From: an uncultured Alistipes sp. | GTDB taxonomy: Bacteria > Bacteroidota > Bacteroidia > Bacteroidales > Rikenellaceae | Assembly (NCBI GenBank): GCA_947629705.1 | Contig: CANREN010000003.1 | Coordinates: 62,001 to 126,000, forward strand | Length of the DNA stretch: 64,000 nt | Direction: 5' to 3' | In this document: positions 9,344 through 18,155 of the stretch, one piece after another | How the letters are laid out: the number at the start of each line of letters is the position of its first letter | How positions within the stretch are numbered: position 1 is the stretch's first letter | The notes under the pieces: generated by a model | Seen by the model: only the letters and a program-made list of their open reading frames with translations | Told to the model about the DNA's origin: nothing | Databases searched by the model: none | Program-made: the position numbers and the translations under genes

Positions 9344-9712
9344 TCACAGCATCGCGCGTATCATCCGCTCATCCGCCTCCAACTGACGCCGGAGCGCTTC
9401 GACCGTCGGGAAAGAGCGTTCGTCGCGGATCTTCATGAACAGCTCGACGCGCAGCGTGCGGCCGTAAAGCGAGCCTTCGAATCCGAACAGGTAGGTCTCC
9501 AAATGCCGTCGGCTTCCGCCGACCGAAGGATTGCAGCCCAAATTCGACATGGCATCGTACGACACCCCGTCCACCGTAACGCGCGAACGGTAAACGCCGT
9601 CGGGTGCCGCACAATCGTCCGGCACCCCGATATTCGCCGTCGGAAAGCCCAATTCGCGCCCCAACCGGCGCCCGTGAACCACCTCGCCCACGACTGTCCA
9701 ACCGCTTTTCAT
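9344..9712 (-). CDS. Stand-alone riboflavin kinase
   Basis: A 122-residue protein made only of the flavokinase domain, which phosphorylates riboflavin to FMN. It has the signature LGFPTAN (residues 21-27), the substrate loop DGVYRSRV (from residue 38), and a C-terminal IRDERSFPTVEALRRQLEAD helix. In most Bacteroidota this domain is the C-terminal half of bifunctional RibF (about 310 residues), whose N-terminal half adenylylates FMN to FAD. Here the ATG at 9712 is only 6 bases after the psd stop, so no N-terminal half can be hidden upstream. The protein therefore cannot make FAD alone. It is last in the rsfS-ftsH-cdsA-psd run. Confidence 0.88.
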   Translation of the reverse strand: MKSGWTVVGEVVHGRRLGRELGFPTANIGVPDDCAAPDGVYRSRVTVDGVSYDAMSNLGCNPSVGGSRRHLETYLFGFEGSLYGRTLRVELFMKIRDERSFPTVEALRRQLEADERMIRAML

Positions 9713-9718
9713 CCGCTG

Positions 9719-10393
9719 TCAGATTTTATGCAGTCGTGCGATGGGCGTCTGCGAACCGACCGTCGGATCGCCGATCTCCACCAGCAACTCGCTCTCCTTC
9801 GGAACGAGCACGTCGATCCGCGAGCCGAACTTGATGAATCCGCACACGCTGTTCTGCTCGACCCGCTCGCCGACTTTCATATACGACACGATGCGCCGTG
9901 CGATGAGACCGGCGACCTGCCGGAACAGCACCTTGCGGCCGTCGTCCATCCGCACGACGGTGGTCGTCCGTTCGTTTTCGATCGAGGATTTCGGATGCCA
10001 GGCGACCAAAAACCGCCCGTGATGATGATTGAAATACTCGATGACACCGGCCACAGGCACCCAGTTCATGTGGATATTGGTGATGGACATGAAGATGGAT
10101 ATCTGAAGCATCTCCTGGCCGTCGAAGTATTCGTTCTCCCTGACCAGCTCGGTTACGACCACCCGACCGTCGCACGGCGCGAAGATCAGATCGGCGTCGT
10201 GGATCCGCACGCGGCGCGGTTCGCGGAAAAAGGCCACGATGAAGAACCAGACGAACAGCAACAGCAGGGCGCTCATCCAAAGAATCGCCCCGCGGTCATT
10301 GCTGACCAGCATGCGATAGATCAACCACCAGCACAGCGCGCACGCCACGCCCGACAGCGCGATGATATGGTAACCTTCCTTATTGATTTTCAT
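9719..10393 (-). CDS. psd: Phosphatidylserine decarboxylase proenzyme, short type
   Basis: Makes phosphatidylethanolamine from phosphatidylserine at the inner membrane. Two hydrophobic stretches (residues about 9-28 and 36-55) anchor the N-terminus. FAPCDGRVV and the His cluster NHHHGRF follow. The self-cleavage site is Gly190-Ser191 in IKFGSRIDV, which yields the pyruvoyl group. Its 224 residues match the short, archaeal-like PSD form used by Bacteroidota, not the long E. coli form. It follows cdsA by 21 bases, so two successive phospholipid steps share an operon. Confidence 0.93.
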   Translation of the reverse strand: MKINKEGYHIIALSGVACALCWWLIYRMLVSNDRGAILWMSALLLLFVWFFIVAFFREPRRVRIHDADLIFAPCDGRVVVTELVRENEYFDGQEMLQISIFMSITNIHMNWVPVAGVIEYFNHHHGRFLVAWHPKSSIENERTTTVVRMDDGRKVLFRQVAGLIARRIVSYMKVGERVEQNSVCGFIKFGSRIDVLVPKESELLVEIGDPTVGSQTPIARLHKI

Positions 10394-10414
10394 AATTGCG
10401 TAAGGGTTGCAATG

Positions 10415-11272
10415 TTATCGGAAACAGAGGGAACAGAGGCTCACATAGACGGAAACGAACGGAGCCGAAATCAGTACGGCATCGAACCGGTCGAGCACGC
10501 CGCCGTGGCCTGGAATAAGCGAGCCGGAATCCTTGACGCCGGCGGCCCGTTTGAACATCGACTCGACCAAGTCGCCCGCCACGCCCGCAACCGAAATCAC
10601 GAGCGACAGTCCGAGCCACAACGGCCAGGCGGCCCCGCCCCGCGAGAGATAGGCAATCGCTCCGCCGACGCACAGCGTACCGAGCACACCGCCGAAGAAT
10701 CCCTCCCACGACTTTTTGGGCGAATGGCGCGGAAAGAGCGGATGCCGTCCGAACGCCATGCCGACTATATAGGCGAAGACGTCGTTAGCCCAGATGATGA
10801 AGAAGTAACAAAGCACGAATGCGGCACGCGACCATTGGGGCTGGGGAAAGGAATCCAGTTCGTCGAAGAGGCAGAGCAGAGCGAAAGGCAGGGCAACGTA
10901 GAAGACCCCCATGAAGGTTACGCCGATGTCGGCGATCGGATGTTCGCTCTTGCGCCACAACAGGCAGACGAACAGCAGCGGCACGAACAGCAACAACGCG
11001 AGCAGACAGTACAGAATCGTCTCGCTGTCCAAGGCGGGCAGCCAATAAAACAGCGCGAAAAGAGACAATCCGGCAACCGTACCGACATTGGAGAGCGGAC
11101 GGTATCCGCACTTGCGGGTCAATGCGTAAAATTCGTGAAGTCCGATCGCCGTCAACAGGAGGAACAACGCACCCATCGACTGGTGCGACCATAGGATGGC
11201 CCCGATCATCACGGCGACCAGCACGCCGCCGCTTACGGCCCGTATAGCGAGATTCTTCATTGCATCCGTCAT
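10415..11272 (-). CDS. cdsA: Phosphatidate cytidylyltransferase (CDP-diglyceride synthase)
   Basis: Integral membrane enzyme of 285 residues that activates phosphatidic acid with CTP, feeding all phospholipid synthesis. About eight hydrophobic segments are seen. The C-terminal signature SMFKRAAGVKDSGSLIPGHG followed by GVLDRFD is the CdsA family motif (S-x-x-KR-x4-KD...HGG-x-x-DR-x-D) with its metal-binding acids. A later start at 11260 (MKNLA) is equally possible, as neither has a clear ribosome site. It sits 15 bases after ftsH. Confidence 0.94.
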   Translation of the reverse strand: MTDAMKNLAIRAVSGGVLVAVMIGAILWSHQSMGALFLLLTAIGLHEFYALTRKCGYRPLSNVGTVAGLSLFALFYWLPALDSETILYCLLALLLFVPLLFVCLLWRKSEHPIADIGVTFMGVFYVALPFALLCLFDELDSFPQPQWSRAAFVLCYFFIIWANDVFAYIVGMAFGRHPLFPRHSPKKSWEGFFGGVLGTLCVGGAIAYLSRGGAAWPLWLGLSLVISVAGVAGDLVESMFKRAAGVKDSGSLIPGHGGVLDRFDAVLISAPFVSVYVSLCSLCFR

Positions 11273-11287
11273 GGTATCGCAAGAGTG

Positions 11288-13438
11288 TTATTCGGGTGAT
11301 TCGGTCGGCGAGGGTTTCGGTTGCGGGTCGGCCGGAGTTCGGGCATCTTCGCCGGCAGCCGCTCCGGCCGCTCCGGTAGTTCCGGTAGTTCCGGTAGTTC
11401 CGGCAACTTCGGTAGTTCCGGCAACTTCGGTAGTTCCGGCAACTTCGGTAGTTCCGGCCGTTTCGGCGGCTTTCGCTTCGGCCTCGCGGCGTTCGCGCTC
11501 GATCTCCTTCCTGCGTTTGCCGAAAATCCGCTCGACGTCCTCGGTGAAGACCACCTCGCGCGCAAGCAGCAGCTCGGCGAGCTCCTTCACCCCGTCGGCA
11601 TGTTCGCGCAACACCTTTTCGGCCATCGCATACGCTTCGTCGATCACCCGTTTGGCTTCGGCGTCGATCTCCTGCGCCGTCAGCTCCGAATAGGGCTTCG
11701 TCAAGGCCATGTCGCTCTGACCCGTCGAATCGTAGAAACTCAACGTCCCCACTTTTCGGCTCATGCCGTAGTAGGCGACCATCGCATAGGCCTGTTTCGT
11801 TACCCGTTCCAGATCGTTCAACGCGCCCGTCGAAACGTGCCCGAACGTCAACTGTTCCGATACCCGACCGCCGAGCGTGGCAGCCAATTCGTCCATCAAC
11901 TGTTCGCGTGTGGTAATTTGCCGCTCCTCGGGCAGATACCACGCCGCACCCAGCGCTTTGCCGCGCGGAATGATCGTTACCTTAATCAACGGGCTGGCAT
12001 TTTCCAGAATCCAGCTGACCGTAGCATGGCCCGCTTCGTGGTAGGCGATAATCCGTTTTTCCGCATCGGTGATGATTTTGTTCTTGCGTTCCAGACCGCC
12101 GATGATTCGGTCGATTGCCGCAAGGAAATCCTCCTTCGACACGCATTTCTTGTTGTTGCGGGCAGCGATGAGTGCCGCCTCGTTGCAGACGTTGGCGATG
12201 TCGGCCCCCGAGAAACCCGGCGTCTGACGCGCCAAGAACGAGCGGTCGAGCTGCGGATCGAGTTTCAGCGGCCGCAAATGCACCTCGAAAATCTCCTCGC
12301 GTTCCTTGACATCGGGCAGGCCGACCTCGATTTGCCGGTCGAAACGTCCGGCCCGCATCAATGCTTTGTCGAGAATATCGGCGCGGTTGGTCGCAGCCAA
12401 GACAATGACGCCGGTATTGGTCTGGAAACCATCCATTTCGGTCAACAGCTGGTTGAGCGTATTTTCCCGTTCGTCGTTGCCCGAGAATCCGGCATTCTTG
12501 CCGCGGGCGCGTCCGATGGCGTCGATTTCGTCGATGAAAACGATGCAGGGGGCCTTCTGCTTGGCCTGCTCGAAGAGGTCGCGCACGCGCGAAGCGCCCA
12601 CGCCCACGAACATCTCGACGAAATCCGAGCCCGAAATCGACAGGAAAGGCACATTGGCCTCGCCAGCCACAGCCTTGGCCAACAAGGTTTTACCCGTACC
12701 CGGAGGGCCTACGAGCAAGGCGCCTTTGGGTATCTTGGCACCCAATTCGCGATATTTATCGGCTTTTTTGAGGAAATCGACGATCTCCATCACCTCGACC
12801 TTGGCCTCTTCCAGACCGGCTACATCCTTGAACGTTACCCGTTTGTGGTTATCCTTGTCGAACACCTGCGCACGGGCCTTGCCGACATTCATGATGCCCC
12901 CGCCGCCGGCACCGCCGCCGCGCGACATCGACCGCATGATGAAGAACCACACGCCGATAATCAACACCCACGGCAAAAGGTTGATTAGCAGATTCGTCCA
13001 ATCGTTGGACTTGTTTTTATAGACGACCGGCACGGTATACCCCGAAGCCTCCTCGGCCGTCCGCAGGTCTTCGCGGAAAGCGTCGACCGACCCGATGTTG
13101 AACACGAGCTGCACACCAGTTTCGGGCATCCGGCGGAACTGCTCGCTCTCCGGATCCCTGCGATAGCGTTCGCCGACGCCCTCTTTCAGATAGACCTGAG
13201 CCTGATCGCGGTTCACTACCTCGATTTTCGCCACCTCGCCCTGTTCGACCATCCGTTCGACCGTGTCCCAATCGCTCGGGACGGGCGACTCGCTCGTATT
13301 GTCCATCAAAGACCATCCGAGGATGAACGCGGCGATCAAACCGTAAATCCACCACATCGAGGGTTGCGGAAATCCGCCTTTCTTGCCCCCTCCGGCGCGC
13401 CGTTTCGTATTTTTATCGTTTCCGTTCAGTTTTGCCAT
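11288..13438 (-). CDS. ftsH: ATP-dependent zinc metalloprotease FtsH
   Basis: Membrane-anchored AAA+ protease that degrades membrane and unfolded proteins. Membrane helices lie at about residues 29-45 and 147-169, flanking a periplasmic domain. The AAA module has Walker A GPPGTGKT (244-251), Walker B FIDEID (301-306) and the second region of homology [18 protein letters not shown]. The zinc site HEAGH is at 467-471. Length is 716 residues. The C-terminal tail after about residue 655 is unusual: repeated Thr-Thr-Glu-Val-Ala-Gly units run into a TTG/Ala/Gly stretch, encoded by a DNA tandem repeat. It lies in an rsfS-ftsH-cdsA-psd operon. Confidence 0.97.
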   Translation of the reverse strand: MAKLNGNDKNTKRRAGGGKKGGFPQPSMWWIYGLIAAFILGWSLMDNTSESPVPSDWDTVERMVEQGEVAKIEVVNRDQAQVYLKEGVGERYRRDPESEQFRRMPETGVQLVFNIGSVDAFREDLRTAEEASGYTVPVVYKNKSNDWTNLLINLLPWVLIIGVWFFIMRSMSRGGGAGGGGIMNVGKARAQVFDKDNHKRVTFKDVAGLEEAKVEVMEIVDFLKKADKYRELGAKIPKGALLVGPPGTGKTLLAKAVAGEANVPFLSISGSDFVEMFVGVGASRVRDLFEQAKQKAPCIVFIDEIDAIGRARGKNAGFSGNDERENTLNQLLTEMDGFQTNTGVIVLAATNRADILDKALMRAGRFDRQIEVGLPDVKEREEIFEVHLRPLKLDPQLDRSFLARQTPGFSGADIANVCNEAALIAARNNKKCVSKEDFLAAIDRIIGGLERKNKIITDAEKRIIAYHEAGHATVSWILENASPLIKVTIIPRGKALGAAWYLPEERQITTREQLMDELAATLGGRVSEQLTFGHVSTGALNDLERVTKQAYAMVAYYGMSRKVGTLSFYDSTGQSDMALTKPYSELTAQEIDAEAKRVIDEAYAMAEKVLREHADGVKELAELLLAREVVFTEDVERIFGKRRKEIERERREAEAKAAETAGTTEVAGTTEVAGTTEVAGTTGTTGTTGAAGAAAGEDARTPADPQPKPSPTESPE
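11371..11456 (-). repeat. 9/18-bp coding tandem repeat in the ftsH tail
   Basis: On the plus strand the unit TTCCGGTAG occurs three times (the first with C for T), followed by three copies of the 18-mer TTCCGGCAACTTCGGTAG. The repeat stays in frame and encodes the TTEVAG and TTG units of FtsH. Near-identical copies suggest recent slippage expansion, so length probably varies between strains. Confidence 0.9.
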
Positions 13439-13450
13439 AACTTGCTTCTC

Positions 13451-13813
13451 CTACTCTTCGTGTTCGTAACGGGTCATGGGCGCATCGCTCCACAACTCCT
13501 CTAATTTGTAAAACCCGCGCAGATCGGTCTGGAAAATATGCACCACCACGTCGACATAATCCATCGCAATCCACAGGGCATTCTGCCGACCCTCGATGCG
13601 CCAGACCCGTTCGCCCAACGTTTCGCTGACCTTTTCGTCAATGCCGTCGGCGATCGCAGCGACCTGCGTCGTGGAGTCGGCATGGCAGACGACGAAATGG
13701 GAACAAATGGCACCGTCGACACCCGTCAGGTCCAGCGATACAATATCCTTACCTTTTTTATCTTCGATCGCACCGACGATCGTTTCGATCAAATCTTTCA
13801 GTTTCCTACTCAT
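13451..13813 (-). CDS. rsfS: Ribosomal silencing factor RsfS
   Basis: A 120-residue Iojap/DUF143-family protein that binds ribosomal protein uL14 and blocks subunit joining when nutrients are scarce. The family pattern is clear: an N-terminal helix, DIVSLDLTGVDGAICSHFVV, IEGRQNALWIAMDYVDVVVHIF and FYKLEELW. ftsH starts 12 bases downstream. It heads the operon, with a -7 box about 150 bp upstream inside the end of oxyR. Confidence 0.94.
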   Translation of the reverse strand: MSRKLKDLIETIVGAIEDKKGKDIVSLDLTGVDGAICSHFVVCHADSTTQVAAIADGIDEKVSETLGERVWRIEGRQNALWIAMDYVDVVVHIFQTDLRGFYKLEELWSDAPMTRYEHEE

Positions 13814-13959
13814 CTTTTTTATTAGCGCGACAGCTCGTTGTCCTGTTTTTGAGCGTTAGCTCCGCTTCCTCCATTTCGTGCGGCAGACGGCCGGTTCGCT
13901 CTCGGCCACCCTCTTCGCCTCCGTTATCGACATTCGCCGCGGCAAACGGCTCAAAAAAA

Positions 13960-14913
13960 TCAGTCAAAGGTACGAATATCTCCGCAGAATCGAAAATTAT
14001 TTCCGCCATTCCGCATCGCGACCGGTCGGGGCGCATGGGAGCGGATGGTCTCGGTCAGCGCACGGATGATGGAGTTTTTCACATAGGTGCGGCGCACGGC
14101 GACGGCGATTTTACGCGACGTTGCCCCCTTGGCCAGCCACTTCAACCGGTCGCGGCGGTCGGCCGGAATGTACTCCACCGCCATCTCGGGAACGATGGTC
14201 ATGCACTGCGTGCAATCGACGATGCGCATCAACGTGTCGAGCGACCCCGATTCGAACGTGAAATGGGCAGGCAGGCTGCGCCGCTGCTGGCATAGCTCGA
14301 TAATCTGGTCGCGCATGCAGTTGCCCGGGCTCAAAATCACCAAATCCTTCAAGTCGATCTCCTCGATGCGGATGTTCTGCCGTTCGTAAAGCGGGTTTTC
14401 GGGCGACACATAGGCGAAAAAACGGTCGTTGAAAAGCTCCTGTTCGGCGATTCCTTCGCCGCAAGTGCCGCTGGCCACCAGCGCGGCATCGATCCGGTCG
14501 CGCTTGAGCGCATCGACGATGTCGGCCGTAATCATCTCCGAAATCTCCAATTCCACCTTCGGATAATCGCGCACGAAAGCGGGGATGAACTTGTGCAGCA
14601 AATAAGGAGCGATGGTCGGAATGACCCCGAGCCGTAGCTTGCCGGCGGTTTCGCCTTTGAGTTCGGCAACTGACTCCTTGATGCAGTCGTAGGCACGGAG
14701 CGTCTCGCGGGCCCGTTCGAGCACGACCTCGCCCGCTTCGGTCGGGATGACGGGCTTTTTCGAACGGTCGAGCAGCACCACGCCCAACTCCTCTTCCAAC
14801 GACTTGACCTGCATGCTCAACGACGGCTGCGTTACGAAACAATGCTCGGCCGCCAGCGAAAAGCTGCCGCAGTTGGCCACAGCGAGGAGGTATTCAAGCT
14901 GGATAATAGTCAT
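13960..14913 (-). CDS. oxyR: Peroxide-sensing LysR regulator OxyR
   Basis: LysR-family transcription factor of 317 residues. The N-terminal winged helix-turn-helix (residues about 1-60: [27 protein letters not shown]) precedes a periplasmic-binding-like sensor domain. The redox loop reads [12 protein letters not shown]. Cys199 and Cys208 fall at the same numbers and 8-residue spacing as the disulfide pair of E. coli OxyR (CLRDQAMGFC), so oxidation sensing is very likely conserved. It is transcribed away from trpS from its own promoter. Catalase or peroxiredoxin targets are not in this window. Confidence 0.94.
   Translation of the reverse strand: MTIIQLEYLLAVANCGSFSLAAEHCFVTQPSLSMQVKSLEEELGVVLLDRSKKPVIPTEAGEVVLERARETLRAYDCIKESVAELKGETAGKLRLGVIPTIAPYLLHKFIPAFVRDYPKVELEISEMITADIVDALKRDRIDAALVASGTCGEGIAEQELFNDRFFAYVSPENPLYERQNIRIEEIDLKDLVILSPGNCMRDQIIELCQQRRSLPAHFTFESGSLDTLMRIVDCTQCMTIVPEMAVEYIPADRRDRLKWLAKGATSRKIAVAVRRTYVKNSIIRALTETIRSHAPRPVAMRNGGNNFRFCGDIRTFD
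13965..13972 (-). promoter_or_regulatory. -7 box TACCTTTG, rsfS-ftsH operon promoter
   Basis: Reverse-strand match to TAnnTTTG, located within the last codons of oxyR. It would give a leader of about 145 bases before rsfS. The 146-bp gap 13814-13959 shows no convincing gene. Confidence 0.5.
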
Positions 14914-14935
14914 AATATGGGATTATTCGGTCGGA

Positions 14936-14943
14936 CAAAAATA
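14936..14943 (-). promoter_or_regulatory. -7 box TATTTTTG, oxyR promoter
   Basis: Reverse-strand match to TAnnTTTG 22 bp before the oxyR start. It faces the trpS promoter across about 50 bp. Confidence 0.6.
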
Positions 14944-14995
14944 TCGAAAAAACCGATACCCGCCAACTTTTTCACGCTCAACGCACAAATTTTCG

Positions 14996-15003
14996 TATTT
15001 TTG
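14996..15003 (+). promoter_or_regulatory. -7 box TATTTTTG, trpS promoter
   Basis: Matches TAnnTTTG 19 bp before the trpS ATG. It excludes the much longer upstream reading (from 14747) as the real start of trpS. Confidence 0.6.
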
Positions 15004-15022
15004 TTGCAAATTCATTGAATCC

Positions 15023-16153
15023 ATGAAAAAAATCATATTGACGGGCGACCGCCCCACCGGACGGTTGCATTTGGGACATTTCGTCGGCTCGCTGCGCCGG
15101 CGCGTGGAGCTGCAGAACTCGGGCGAGTTCGAACGCATCTACATCATGATCGCCGATGCGCAGGCACTTACCGACAATGCCGACAATCCGGAAAAAGTAC
15201 GTCAGAATATCATCGAAGTGGCGCTCGACTACCTGTCGGTGGGTCTCGACCCGACGAAATCGACCCTCTTCATCCAGTCGCAGGTGCCGGAGCTGTGCGA
15301 GCTGGCATTTTATTATATGAACTTGGTAACGGTCCAACGGTTACAGAGGAACCCGACGGTCAAGGCGGAAATCCAACTGCGCGGCTTTTCGGAAAGCGCT
15401 GTCGAGGGCGACACACAACAGAAACAGGGCATCCCGGTCGGGTTCTTCACTTACCCCATCAGCCAAGCGTCGGACATCACGGCCTTCAAGGCGACGACCG
15501 TGCCGACCGGCGACGACCAAGAACCGATGGTCGAACAAGCCCGCGAAATCGTCCACAAATTCAATACGGTCTACGGCGAAACGCTCGTCATGCCGGAAAT
15601 CCTGCTGCCGGACAACGCCGCTTGCCAACGGCTTCCGGGTACGGACGGCAAGGCGAAAATGTCCAAGTCGCTGGGCAACTGCATCTATCTTTCGGACACG
15701 GCCGACGAGGTGAAAAAGAAGGTGATGGGCATGTACACCGACCCCGATCATCTGCGGGTGGAAGACCCGGGCAAAATCGAAGGCAACACGGTCTTCACCT
15801 ACCTCGACGCATTTTGCACTCCGGAACACTTTTTGCGTTACCTGCCCGAATACGCATCGCTCGATGAGCTGAAAGCGCACTATCGCCGCGGCGGGCTGGG
15901 CGACGTGAAGGTGAAAAAATTCTTGATCGCCATCCTCAACGAGACGCTCGATCCCATCCGCGAACGCCGCAAATACTACGAAGGCCGCATCGGCGAGGTC
16001 TACGAAATCCTGCGCCGCGGCTCCGAAACGGCCCGCAAGGCCGCATCGCAAACGCTCGAAGAGGTACGTGCGGCCATGAAAATCGACTATTTCGCCGATG
16101 CCGCGCTCATCGAAAGCCAAGCGAAAGCATATGCGCTGAAAAACGCACGATGA
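15023..16153 (+). CDS. trpS: Tryptophan--tRNA ligase
   Basis: Class I aminoacyl-tRNA synthetase that charges tRNA-Trp, 376 residues. The first motif is GRLHLGH (residues 13-19, the HIGH box). The second is KMSKS at 212-216. NSSLPD-type specificity residues lie between them. The start was placed at 15023 because it directly precedes the conserved [11 protein letters not shown] strand and follows a -7 box. The stop overlaps the start of the chloride channel gene by 4 bases (ATGA), so the two are translationally coupled. Confidence 0.95.
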   Translation: MKKIILTGDRPTGRLHLGHFVGSLRRRVELQNSGEFERIYIMIADAQALTDNADNPEKVRQNIIEVALDYLSVGLDPTKSTLFIQSQVPELCELAFYYMNLVTVQRLQRNPTVKAEIQLRGFSESAVEGDTQQKQGIPVGFFTYPISQASDITAFKATTVPTGDDQEPMVEQAREIVHKFNTVYGETLVMPEILLPDNAACQRLPGTDGKAKMSKSLGNCIYLSDTADEVKKKVMGMYTDPDHLRVEDPGKIEGNTVFTYLDAFCTPEHFLRYLPEYASLDELKAHYRRGGLGDVKVKKFLIAILNETLDPIRERRKYYEGRIGEVYEILRRGSETARKAASQTLEEVRAAMKIDYFADAALIESQAKAYALKNAR

Positions 16154-17928
16154 AACGAACCGACCGCATATACCGCTACTTCTTCCGCCTGACGCGGCGG
16201 CTGAACGACAACCAAATCATGATGATTCTGGCGGTCGTGGTCGGTATCTGCGCCGGATTGGCCACCTATCTGTTCGAGGTGCTGCTCTACGCCATCAAAA
16301 ACGGGCTGACGAACTGGTTCCCGGTCGACAGCGCGCATTTTCTCTACCTGATCTATCCGATCGTGGGCGTCATTTTAGCGACGCTGTTCGTGAAGTATAT
16401 CGTCCGCGACAATATCGCCGAAGGCGTAACGCGCGTACTCTACGCCATGTCGCAGCGCGATTCGCATATCGCCCGCCACAACTGCTGGACCTCGGTCGTC
16501 GGAGGCGCCGCGACCATCGGATTCGGCGGTTCGGTCGGGCCCGAGGCCCCCATCGTGCTGACGGGCGCCGCCATCGGTTCGAATATCGGACGATTGGTGC
16601 GGCTCAACTACAAACATCTGACCCTGCTGCTCTGCTGCGGCGCGGGCGCCGCCCTGGCCGCCATCTTCAAGGCCCCCATCACGGGCGTGGTCTTCGTATT
16701 GGAGATTCTGATGCTCGACATTACCGCCGGCTCGGTCATTCCGCTGGTGATCGCCTCCGTTACCGCAACGACCATGGCCTTCATGCTGCGGGGTTTCGAC
16801 CCGATATTAGCGGTCGTGCTGGCCCCGTCCGACGCATTCGAACTGTGGCAGATTCCGCTCTATATGCTGCTCGGCATATCGTGCGGCCTGATGTCGTGGT
16901 ATTTCACCTCGATGAACAGCTGCATCGGAGGCATCTTCCGCAAATTCGACAAACAATACAAAAAATGGCTCCTCGGAGGAGCCATCCTCGGCGTGCTGAT
17001 TTTCGTCTTCCCGCCCCTCTACGGCGAAGGCTACGAAGGACTGACGACCCTCATGCACGGCAAAGCCGAAGAACTGTTCAATAATTCGCTGTTCTATCGG
17101 TTCAGCCATATCGAGTGGGCGGTCATCCTATTCATCGTCGCCACAATGCTCTTCAAAACCGTCGCAATGGCGGCCACCACGGCAGCCGGAGGCGTGGGCG
17201 GAACGTTCGCCCCGTCGCTTTTCGTCGGCGGATTCACGGGAGCCACGCTGGCCCTGATCTGCAATGCCCTGTTCCACTGGAACGTGCCGATCGTCTCGTT
17301 CACGCTCGTGGGCATGGCAGGCGTCATGTCGGGCGTGATGAACGCCCCGCTGACCTCGATCTTTCTGATCGCCGAACTGTCGAGCGGCTACGGGCTCTTC
17401 ATCCCGCTGATGATCACGGCCTGCATCTCGTTCACGGTGGATTATTACCTCAATCCCGACTCCATCTACACCAAACAACTGCGCCAGAAGGGCGAACTGC
17501 TGACGCACGACAAAGACCAGTCGGTCTTCGTCCTTCTGAAACTGGACGAGCTGATGGAGACCGATTTCCTGCGCATCAAGGAGGGATTCACGTTGGGCGA
17601 TATCGTACACATCATCGCCACGGCCCACCGCAACATCTTTCCGGTCATCGACAATTTCGGCGTGCTGTTAGGCGTCGTGCAATTGGACGATCTGCGCCGC
17701 GACATGTTCAATCGGGAAAAGTACGGCAATCCCATTTCGCACTACATGATCCAACCGCCCGACCGGATTTTAGAACACGAATCCATCCAAAGCGTAATGG
17801 CGAAATTCGACGACAAACGCACGTGGATGCTGCCGGTCGTCGACACGCAGGGGCGCTATTTGGGATTCATTTCGAAATCCCGCATTCTCAACGCCTATCG
17901 CCAGCAGTTGGTCAAAATCCAGCAATAA
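16150..17928 (+). CDS. CLC-family chloride channel/transporter with CBS pair
   Basis: Membrane protein of 592 residues: a CLC core of many hydrophobic segments (to about residue 430), then two cytosolic CBS domains (about 450-590). Filter-region motifs are visible: [13 protein letters not shown], and [15 protein letters not shown] (the GxFxP element). In the first, the usual GREGP reads GPEAP, so the gating Glu is kept while the flanking Arg and Gly are replaced. The usual GSGIPE element is not obvious near the N-terminus. Whether it works as a channel or a Cl-/H+ exchanger is not decidable here. Coupled to trpS by a 4-base overlap. Confidence 0.9.
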   Translation: MKRTDRIYRYFFRLTRRLNDNQIMMILAVVVGICAGLATYLFEVLLYAIKNGLTNWFPVDSAHFLYLIYPIVGVILATLFVKYIVRDNIAEGVTRVLYAMSQRDSHIARHNCWTSVVGGAATIGFGGSVGPEAPIVLTGAAIGSNIGRLVRLNYKHLTLLLCCGAGAALAAIFKAPITGVVFVLEILMLDITAGSVIPLVIASVTATTMAFMLRGFDPILAVVLAPSDAFELWQIPLYMLLGISCGLMSWYFTSMNSCIGGIFRKFDKQYKKWLLGGAILGVLIFVFPPLYGEGYEGLTTLMHGKAEELFNNSLFYRFSHIEWAVILFIVATMLFKTVAMAATTAAGGVGGTFAPSLFVGGFTGATLALICNALFHWNVPIVSFTLVGMAGVMSGVMNAPLTSIFLIAELSSGYGLFIPLMITACISFTVDYYLNPDSIYTKQLRQKGELLTHDKDQSVFVLLKLDELMETDFLRIKEGFTLGDIVHIIATAHRNIFPVIDNFGVLLGVVQLDDLRRDMFNREKYGNPISHYMIQPPDRILEHESIQSVMAKFDDKRTWMLPVVDTQGRYLGFISKSRILNAYRQQLVKIQQ

Positions 17929-18155
17929 CTACGCGATCTCGATCGAGATACCGAAACGCATCGAAGCAACTGCATAGGGCTTCGGGAGCGAATCGGGCCG
18001 GCGCATGGATTGGACATGACCGTCGGTTGCGGTTCTCGCGGCCTGGCCGCGAGGAAAGGAGGCGGGGGGGGGCACTTGCCGCACGGAGAAAGGCAACGAG
18101 CGGAGAAAGATGCTTGGCGGCAGCGCGCGGAGCGACGAAAGGAGGCCCGAGGAAA

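Noticed and set aside
13806..14036. 76-codon minus-strand frame across the oxyR-rsfS gap
   Set aside because: It overlaps oxyR and rsfS ends in other frames and contains the predicted rsfS promoter; no protein-like features.
16528..16560. Apparent loss of the CLC gating glutamate (GSVGPE)
   Set aside because: Proper alignment sets GSVGPEAP against GSVGREGP, so the Glu is conserved and only neighbours differ.
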